Source: an uncultured Oscillospiraceae bacterium (GTDB lineage: Bacteria > Bacillota > Clostridia > Oscillospirales > Acutalibacteraceae). Taken from it: a DNA stretch of 64,000 nt. The stretch is taken from positions 46,610 through 110,609 of the forward strand of contig UQFO01000006.1 of the NCBI GenBank assembly GCA_900540275.1, written 5' to 3'. Under the pieces are notes generated by a model. The model was not told the origin of the DNA and made no database searches. It saw only the letters and a list, made by a program, of their open reading frames with translations. Position 1 is the stretch's first letter. Each line of letters starts with the position of its first letter. Both the position numbers and the translations under genes were made by a program. Positions 54,097 to 61,500 of the stretch are shown here, piece by piece.

Positions 54097-55362
54097 ATGG
54101 ACGTTCTGATGATTGGCGGCGGCGGCCGCGAGCATGCGCTCATCCGCAAAATCAACGAAAGCAAACGGTTAGGCAAGCTTTATTGCGCGCCGGGCAACGG
54201 CGGCATTTCACGCGACGCGCAGTGTATCGATATCAATGTAATGGATAAAGAGAAAATGGTTGCGTTCGCTAAGGAAAACAAAATCGGGCTTGCGTTTGTT
54301 GCGCCCGACGACCCGCTCGCCGCTGGTATGGTCGATGCATTTGAGCAGGCGGGCATCCGTGCATTCGGGCCGAACGCGAAAGCGGCGCAGATCGAAGCGA
54401 GTAAGGTATTTTCCAAAAACCTGATGAAGAAATACAGCATCCCTACCGCGGGATACGAGGTGTTCGATTCCCCTGATGAGGCAATCGCGTATATTGACGA
54501 GCGGGGCAAAACGCCCGTCGTTGTCAAGGCGGACGGGCTGGCGCTCGGTAAGGGCGTTATTATTGCGCAGACGCTCGAAGAAGCACGCGAGACGGTGCGC
54601 GCCATCATGGAAGACAAAAAGTTCGGTGCTTCGGGCAACCGGGTCGTGATTGAAGAATTCCTGACAGGGCCCGAGGTTTCCGTGCTGGCCTTTACGGACG
54701 GAAAATGTGTAAAGCCGATGGTTTCGTCCAAAGACCATAAGCGTGCGCTTGACGGCGACCAGGGGCTCAATACGGGCGGTATGGGTACGATAAGCCCCAA
54801 CCCATACTATACGGATGAAATGGCGCAGCTTTGCCAAAAAACAATTTTTGAGCCAACCATTGCCGCCATGCGGCAGGAAGGCTGCCCGTTTAAGGGCTGC
54901 CTTTATTTTGGGCTGATGCTCACGCCGGACGGACCGAAGGTCATCGAGTATAATGCGCGTTTCGGCGACCCGGAAGCACAGGTTGTGCTGCCGCGCCTTA
55001 AAACAGATTTGCTCGATATATGCGATGCGGTCATCGATGAAAAGCTCTCCGAGCTTTTAATTGAGTGGTCGGAAGATGCATGCGCCTGCGTCGTTATGGC
55101 AAGCGGCGGCTATCCGGGCAGCTATAAAAAGGGCCTGCGGATTGAAGGCGTTAATGACGACGGACAGGTGGAAGGCGCAACCGTATACCATGCCGGCACC
55201 GTATATGAAGATGGGGATTTTTATACGAACGGCGGAAGGGTATTGGGCGTTACCGCTGCGGCTCCTTCTCTTGAAGGCGCGCTTGACAAAGCCTATAGCG
55301 CGGTCAAAAGGATTACGTTTGAAGGTGCGTTTTACCGCCGGGACATCGGCAAAATAAAATAA
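54097..55362 (+). CDS. purD: Phosphoribosylamine-glycine ligase PurD
   Basis: ATP-grasp enzyme making GAR. The 421-residue protein has VLMIGGGGREHALIRK, VVKADGLALGKGVIIA, FLTGPEVSVLAFTDG, DHKRALDGDQGLNTGGMG and EYNARFGDPEAQVVLPRL. ATG 54097 follows AGGGAG. Last gene of the operon, closed by a strong terminator. Confidence 0.96.
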   Translation: MDVLMIGGGGREHALIRKINESKRLGKLYCAPGNGGISRDAQCIDINVMDKEKMVAFAKENKIGLAFVAPDDPLAAGMVDAFEQAGIRAFGPNAKAAQIEASKVFSKNLMKKYSIPTAGYEVFDSPDEAIAYIDERGKTPVVVKADGLALGKGVIIAQTLEEARETVRAIMEDKKFGASGNRVVIEEFLTGPEVSVLAFTDGKCVKPMVSSKDHKRALDGDQGLNTGGMGTISPNPYYTDEMAQLCQKTIFEPTIAAMRQEGCPFKGCLYFGLMLTPDGPKVIEYNARFGDPEAQVVLPRLKTDLLDICDAVIDEKLSELLIEWSEDACACVVMASGGYPGSYKKGLRIEGVNDDGQVEGATVYHAGTVYEDGDFYTNGGRVLGVTAAAPSLEGALDKAYSAVKRITFEGAFYRRDIGKIK

Positions 55363-55369
55363 ATATTTT

Positions 55370-55402
55370 AAAAGGCCGCAGCGGAATAAGCTGCGGCCTT
55401 TT
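55370..55402 (+). terminator. Terminator of the purine operon
   Basis: AAAAGGCCGCAGC pairs with GCTGCGGCCTTTT over 13 bp. Confidence 0.92.
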
Positions 55403-55510
55403 ACTGCATTTTTGGGAGGAGCTGGAGTGAGAAACACTCACTTTACAAACAGATATGGAGGTATTATTCTAAATACAAAGATACAGGGTAATGGAAAGGT
55501 TTAAAAACTT

Positions 55511-55717
55511 ATGGACGGTTTATTAAACGCGTTAATTGAGCTTTTTATAAAAATCGGAAATAGCATTTTACCGCAAAGAGTAAAAGGGCAAATACAGAAG
55601 AACAGACGAGTGAATATTATTGCTAAAACGATAGCCTCCTTATTGTTTGCTGTAATGTTTCTATTAATATATTATCTGATTTTACAGCTGGTTTTATATG
55701 CTGTTGGTTTGGTATAA
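55511..55717 (+). CDS. Small AT-rich membrane protein, 68 aa
   Basis: Sequence MDGLLNALIELFIKIGNSIL, a basic middle (QIQKNRRVN) and a C-terminal hydrophobic helix (LLFAVMFLLIYYLILQLVLY). A GAAAGG box lies about 13 nt upstream, which is long. Base composition is AT-rich, unlike purD. No family recognised; could be a real small membrane protein. Confidence 0.45.
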   Translation: MDGLLNALIELFIKIGNSILPQRVKGQIQKNRRVNIIAKTIASLLFAVMFLLIYYLILQLVLYAVGLV

Positions 55718-55745
55718 TGGGACGCAATAAGAGTAGAAATATTTC

Positions 55746-55995
55746 TTATAGTACAAACAGATTTATAGAAGAGCCGATTGATATCTCATAATCACCGTAA
55801 TCGTTTTGCACATATTCAAAGACTTCACCACACCCAATGGAGACTTGTACCTTGATACCACCCTCCATTTCAAATGACGCTTTTAAATATTGCCTTCTCG
55901 TCGTGTGATAACGGAGTTCTGGCTGCTAGCCTTGACTCTTTCCGGTGTACCTTGTTTTATTTGGAACTTCGTATTCTGGGTAATATAAAATTTTT
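55746..55995 (-). pseudogene. Decayed coding remnant
   Basis: On the minus strand a frame reads PEYEVPNKTRYTGKSQG, then a TAG stop (55926-55928), then QPELRYHTTRRQYLKASFEM and EGGIKVQVSIGCGEVFEYVQ to a stop at 55746. No start codon with a ribosome-binding site is seen. The protein-like composition on both sides of the stop suggests a degraded gene end. The gene family is not recognised; 55996-56162 holds only AT-rich DNA before the protease gene. Confidence 0.4.
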
Positions 55996-56162
55996 TCTAA
56001 AGTGTAGAATAAATAAAATTTATCAAATAGTGAAATTTCTTTACCATATTATGTAATTTTATAGTATCTATGTTACCTTGATTATAATTAAAGGAGGCGA
56101 TATAGAGAAAGCTTCTACGAGCACTGGGGTTGTTTTCAAAATAAGAAGAGGAGAGTACTGTA

Positions 56163-58163
56163 ATGAAAAATAAGAAATGGAAAAACATCGTGGTTGCCCT
56201 GTTAAGCCTGGTTATATTATTCCAGGTAACAGCGGCTGCGGCTCTCGCCCCTGCAGAGGGAGTCGCGGAACTACACGGCATGGGTTGTATCCCGCCGACT
56301 CAGGAGCAGTTGGATAAAATACCTACGTTTACCAGAGCTGATTCAAAAAACGCACTTCCGACTTTAGTGGATTTAACTTCAAAGTTTCCTACGCCCGGGG
56401 ACCAGGGTCAGCAAAATTGCTGTACCGCATGGGCCACAGCATATGCGGCCAAAACATATCAGGAACAGGTCAGGCGTAACTGGGGGCCGAATACTGCAAG
56501 TCATCAGTTCAGCCCTGCCTTCATATACAGTTTAACCAATAAGGGAAAGGACGAAGGCGCTTTTACCTCCGACGCAATCAATAACATAATTACGCGTGGA
56601 GTATGCTCCCTGGCTGACATGCCGTATAATCAAAATGATTACCTTACCCAACCGAACGCGCAGCAATATGCTAAGGCGGCAAATTTCAAGGCTGCTAAAA
56701 TAAGTAAAATCACAGGCGGAAATGTGAATAATATGAAGTTTTTGCTTTCCAAAGGGATTGCCGTTATATTGGACGCTGTTCCAATATACCCGGACTTTGA
56801 TAAGATATCTCCCGAGAATTCTACCTTTGATGAGGTATATGGAACGTCGCGTGGGTATCACACAGTCTGTTTAATCGGCTATGACGATCAAAAGGGTTCC
56901 TTTAAATTTATCAACTCTTGGGGAACCGACTGGGGCATCGGCGGATACGGATATATTTCATATAACATAGTAAAAAATCATAAACTTGCCGCATATATCA
57001 TGTTCGAGGACTATATGAACAATACCGTCATTTATAACGCCAACGGCGGGACCGGCACCATGTCTTCGTCATATTCACCCGGCGGCGAAGGAATCCCGCT
57101 CAGCAAAAATAAATTTGAGAGGCCAGGCTACCACTTTACAGGCTGGAGTATTTATCGTCAGTCGGACTCTAAGTGGTATTATTTACGTCCAAATGGTCGT
57201 AATTTATGGTACACCGAAGCAGATAAACCCAGCGACGCTGTAAAAGTAGTTGTCGCGGACCAATCCACTTTATTTGAAAATTACCATGACTACGGAGAAA
57301 GTTATACAGTGTATGCCCAGTGGGAAAAAGACACGTATACCGTCAAATACGACCCGAACGGCGGAACCGGCAGTATGGCGGACACAACTGTCATTTGGGG
57401 AACAAAAACCCCTTTGCGAGACCTAGCCTTTACAAATATCGGATCGACCTTTATCGGCTGGTACGCTCACCGCCAGTCAGATAACATGTGGTACTATACA
57501 AACTCAACCGGCGTTCAGGGCTGGTATGCAGAGGGTTCTCAGCCCAGCGGATACTATAAGGCATTGTTTGCTAACAAAAACCTGGTATCGAAAAGTACGA
57601 ACGTCCATAATGACGTGGTTACAATGTATGCACAATGGCGCAAACACACCTATACCGTCAAATACGACCCGAACGGCGGAACCGGAAGTATGGCGGATAC
57701 ACATGAAACCTATGGTACGGGAAATTTACGACCAAACACATTTACCAGAGACGGCTATTTGTTCAAAGGATGGAATCTTCAAATAGGCTCAAAGTGGCAT
57801 TATACCCCCGGTGGCTGGCTTGAGGAGGGTCAGGAGCCGCTTGATTCCCAAAAGAGCTTATTTAGGGAGGGACAGGCAATCGGCAGAATAACTTCAGAAG
57901 ATAAAGCGGTTATTACCGCACACGCCCAATGGGAAAAGATTACCCTGTGTTATGGGGACGTTGATGGCGACGGGATCATTAACGTTAGCGACATATTTCT
58001 ATTACAACACTACTTTTCACTCATGGTCAACTTAAATGACGAGCAACTTAAAAGAGCAGATGTAAACGCCGACGGAGTGGTAAATACAATGGATGTCCTC
58101 TGTATACAGAAATATATCGCGAAAGAGGAACATAATTCACGCACGGGTACGCCCGTAGTTTAA
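56163..58163 (+). CDS. Secreted papain-family protease with InlB-like repeats and dockerin
   Basis: The 666-residue protein: signal peptide (MKNKKWKNIVVALLSLVILF, cleavage near residue 30); C1-type peptidase (about 60-280) with the Cys in GDQGQQNCCTAWATAYAA (probably the second Cys), His in RGYHTVCLIGYDD and Asn in FINSWGTDWGIGGYGY; three InlB/Listeria-Bacteroides repeats (about 288-590, YNANGGTGTM and YDPNGGTGSMAD x2); and a C-terminal type I dockerin (DVDGDGIINVSDIFLLQHYF; DVNADGVVNTMDVLCIQKYI). Likely exported and held on a cohesin scaffold. The last 260 residues have near-identical repeats at DNA level. Confidence 0.9.
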   Translation: MKNKKWKNIVVALLSLVILFQVTAAAALAPAEGVAELHGMGCIPPTQEQLDKIPTFTRADSKNALPTLVDLTSKFPTPGDQGQQNCCTAWATAYAAKTYQEQVRRNWGPNTASHQFSPAFIYSLTNKGKDEGAFTSDAINNIITRGVCSLADMPYNQNDYLTQPNAQQYAKAANFKAAKISKITGGNVNNMKFLLSKGIAVILDAVPIYPDFDKISPENSTFDEVYGTSRGYHTVCLIGYDDQKGSFKFINSWGTDWGIGGYGYISYNIVKNHKLAAYIMFEDYMNNTVIYNANGGTGTMSSSYSPGGEGIPLSKNKFERPGYHFTGWSIYRQSDSKWYYLRPNGRNLWYTEADKPSDAVKVVVADQSTLFENYHDYGESYTVYAQWEKDTYTVKYDPNGGTGSMADTTVIWGTKTPLRDLAFTNIGSTFIGWYAHRQSDNMWYYTNSTGVQGWYAEGSQPSGYYKALFANKNLVSKSTNVHNDVVTMYAQWRKHTYTVKYDPNGGTGSMADTHETYGTGNLRPNTFTRDGYLFKGWNLQIGSKWHYTPGGWLEEGQEPLDSQKSLFREGQAIGRITSEDKAVITAHAQWEKITLCYGDVDGDGIINVSDIFLLQHYFSLMVNLNDEQLKRADVNADGVVNTMDVLCIQKYIAKEEHNSRTGTPVV

Positions 58164-58227
58164 TTATGTTTTGTTAATACTGTATTACGGATAACAAATC
58201 TCCACTTAAGAGCAACTGCTATAAATA

Positions 58228-58258
58228 GGGCAGAGGATTCATTCCTCTGCCCTTAGCT
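58228..58258 (+). terminator. Terminator after the protease gene
   Basis: GGGCAGAGG pairs with CCTCTGCCC and is followed by TTAGCTTTATT. The remainder of the 58164-58509 gap is AT-rich and carries the next promoter. Confidence 0.8.
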
Positions 58259-58407
58259 TTATTGTTTATACGAAAAAACGCAGATGATAAAACAAGTATC
58301 GTAAGAAAAAGTATCTAATAAGTTATTCCTTGCTGAAATTTGTAGACTACACACACTGAAGTGTTAAAATATATCTAATAATTTCCGTCGTTTTTCTAAA
58401 CAATCGA

Positions 58408-58436
58408 TTGACAATTGTAAGTGTTTGAACCATAAT
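58408..58436 (+). promoter_or_regulatory. SigA promoter of the RHS gene
   Basis: TTGACA (58408-58413), 17-nt spacer, CATAAT (58431-58436), about 70 nt upstream of the start. Confidence 0.75.
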
Positions 58437-58509
58437 ATGATTAAGGGAATATTCCAAATATTTCCTAAAGGGTACGATGTTTTTTGATGAAAGAGAAAGG
58501 ATGGAGAAC

Positions 58510-61500
58510 ATGACAGGACAATTTAAGAAATTGCGGCTAGTGACGGCTATGGTGCTTGCGGCACTGATGGCCGCCCTAATCCCCGTACAGGCGGGAGCTA
58601 TTGTTCCGCCTGCGCTTTCTGCGGCAGAAAATCAAGCATTTGGCACACAGGGAGACAATGAAACCAGCGCTGAGGAAGAAGAGACGAAGCCGGCGGAAAT
58701 TTTAGCCGAGGTGGAAGAAGACCGCGACCAATACACCAAGCATTTCCGCATGGATGACGGAAGCTTCATGGCGGTGCAGTACGAGTACCCCGTCCATTTC
58801 CAGAACAAAGATGGAGAATGGGTGGACTACGACAACACCATGAAGGAAGTACCGGTTGAAAGTGTAACCGAAACCGAAGCCGGGACGGACTCCGTAGAGA
58901 CAACAGCAGCTCAAACAGAGTCTGTTACAGCATCCGGGACAACACCGGCTGAAACCAATGATTCCGTCGTAACGCAAAATGAAGCGGCTTCACAAGATGA
59001 AACGGAAGCAGCGTCAATAGGGGAGACAGAAGCTGAGACGGACGCTGCCGAGCCCGCTTCCCTGGACGCGGAAGAAAACGTAGAGTATGAAAACAAAAAG
59101 AGCGACCTTGATATCCGCCTTGCAAAAAAGGCCAAGAAGGGCAATATGGTCAAAATCAAGGGCGACGGGTATCAGGTGAGCTGGGGCTTCCCCGGCGTCA
59201 GCAAAAGCCAGGTTAAATTCATCGAAAACAACGAGCAGCTTACCGGCAACGACAAGTTCCTCGCGCGCAAGAATTTAGTGCAGGAGGCGTTGTACAAGGA
59301 CGCTTTCCCGAACGTGGACTTGCAGTATTTTGTCACGCCGGCCGGTATCAAAGAGAATATGATTCTCAAAAATAAGGACGCGCAAACTGAATTTGAGATT
59401 GCATATAAGATAAATGGCTTGACGGCAGAAAAGAAAAACGACTTTACCATCGTTCTTAAAAACAAGGATGGCGAAGCCGTCTATGAAATCTACGCGCCGT
59501 TCATGACGGACAGCAAGGGCGAAAAGAGCACGCAGCTCCAGATGGAGATTAAAGAGCAGAAAAACCATAAGCTGACGGTTGTTCTCTCCGCGGATGACGC
59601 ATGGCTGAACGACGCGAAACGGGAGTACCCCGTCACAGTTGACCCGTCATTTACGACGAGCCAGAGCTGGCAGAACACAGCCTGCTCATATATCGACAGC
59701 GCGCATCCATCGACGGCCTACGGCTACGGCAGCGAGAGCGGCTATACCGGCACGGTATACGCCGGAACCTTCGGGCAGGGAAATTACCGCTCGTTTTTGA
59801 AGATGAACAAGCTGCCCACGCTCAATAAAGGGGATATCATCGTCAGCGCATATCTGAACCTGCATCTGTACTTCGACGACTTTTACGACAATATGTATAT
59901 CGGCGCGTACCATGTGAAAGACGAATGGAAGCAGAGCACCGTTACATGGAACAACAGGCCGAACTTTGAAGCGAATATCGTGGACTATACAAAGCTGTAC
60001 AAGGACGTTTCCAAGGACAGCCCATGGGTGGAGTGGAACGTAACGAAGAGCGTCAAGCGGTGGTACGACGGGGACGTGAACAACGGCATCATGTTAAAGC
60101 CGGTGGACGAAGCCGCAAACGCACAGTGCGCGTCCTTCTACTCCTCAAATTTCCCTGAATCGTCCATCCCCCGCCCTGCCTTTACGATTATCTACCGCAA
60201 TAACAAGGGGCTCGAGGATTACTGGACATATACGAGCTTTGGCGTGGGTACAGCTGGAACCGCGTATGTGAACGACTATACGGGCAACCTCGTGTTCGTG
60301 CACAACGATGCTTCCACAGGCGGCGATTTAATGCCGCTTTCCATCAGCCACGTGTTCAACAACTACATGGCGAATGTGACGTATACCCAAGCGCCGCCGC
60401 TTACGGGCAAGGGCTGGAAGCTCAGTATCCAGCAGACGGTACAGCCGTCGAGCCAGTTTGGGCTGACAGGGGACGCGGCTAAAAACTACCCGTATGTCTA
60501 CACGGACAGCGACGCAACGGAGCGCTATTTCGTAAAACAGACAACGGACGGCAAGACGGAATATGTAATCGAGGACGGTGGGAAGCTGAAGCTTACCGTC
60601 AATACGTCGAGCACCGTCGCGCGGTACGTCATAACGGACGAAAAAGACAACAAGATGGAGTTCCATAAGAACGGGCTGCTGCGGAAAATCATCAGTGCCA
60701 ACGGAAAGTTCATCTATGTAAAGTATGATACAGACGATAAGACCATCCTCTATGTGCATGACGGCGCGGGCCAAAAAATCACCTTTGTGCCGAATTCAAG
60801 CGGCTCCGGCTCTTTAAGCCGCATGACCGACCCGGCGGGGCGTCAGTGCATCTTCTACTATACAACGGAAGCAGGGCATTCCGGGTATATGAGCCAGATT
60901 AAGAACGCGGACGGCACGAGCGTGTACTTTAACTATGACAACGACGGCTCGCTCACAAGCGTCACGGATATCGACGGCTACAAGGTGAGCTTCAGCTATT
61001 CCTCGGCTGCCGCGGGCAAGCAGGTGACGGCGGTGCAGGAATACGGCACGGATGGGAAGGCCGGGCAGAAGGTGACGTTCGACCGCACCAGGAAAAATTC
61101 CACCGTAGTCCAGACGTCCGGCGTGGATGGCGTCTATGGCAATACTGACGACCTGAAAACAACCAAGCAGTTCGACGATTACGGCAGGACGATGTCTATC
61201 AAGAGCCAGACGGGGAACCGTGACCTGGGGGCTGCCGGCTGCCAGTATACGAGCGGAGCGCCCAATGCGGACGGAAGCAACCTGAGCATGATCAACCGTG
61301 TAACGAACGAGTATAACCTCGGCTCCCACGCGGTCAACCTGCTGAAAAACCACAATATGGAGGCCACAGGCTCGTGGACGTCTGCGGCGTGGGGCGGAAC
61401 CAACACCTTCACAGCGGCAAATACGACCGAGCAGAAATACATGGGCAAGCAGTCGATGAAAATCAACACGACGGCGGTAACCGGCACGTCGAGCGGCAGG

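Noticed and set aside
56080..56110. AGGAGG box at about 56092 as a small-gene start.
   Set aside because: No start codon at a proper distance; the protease start has its own AGAGGAGAG box.
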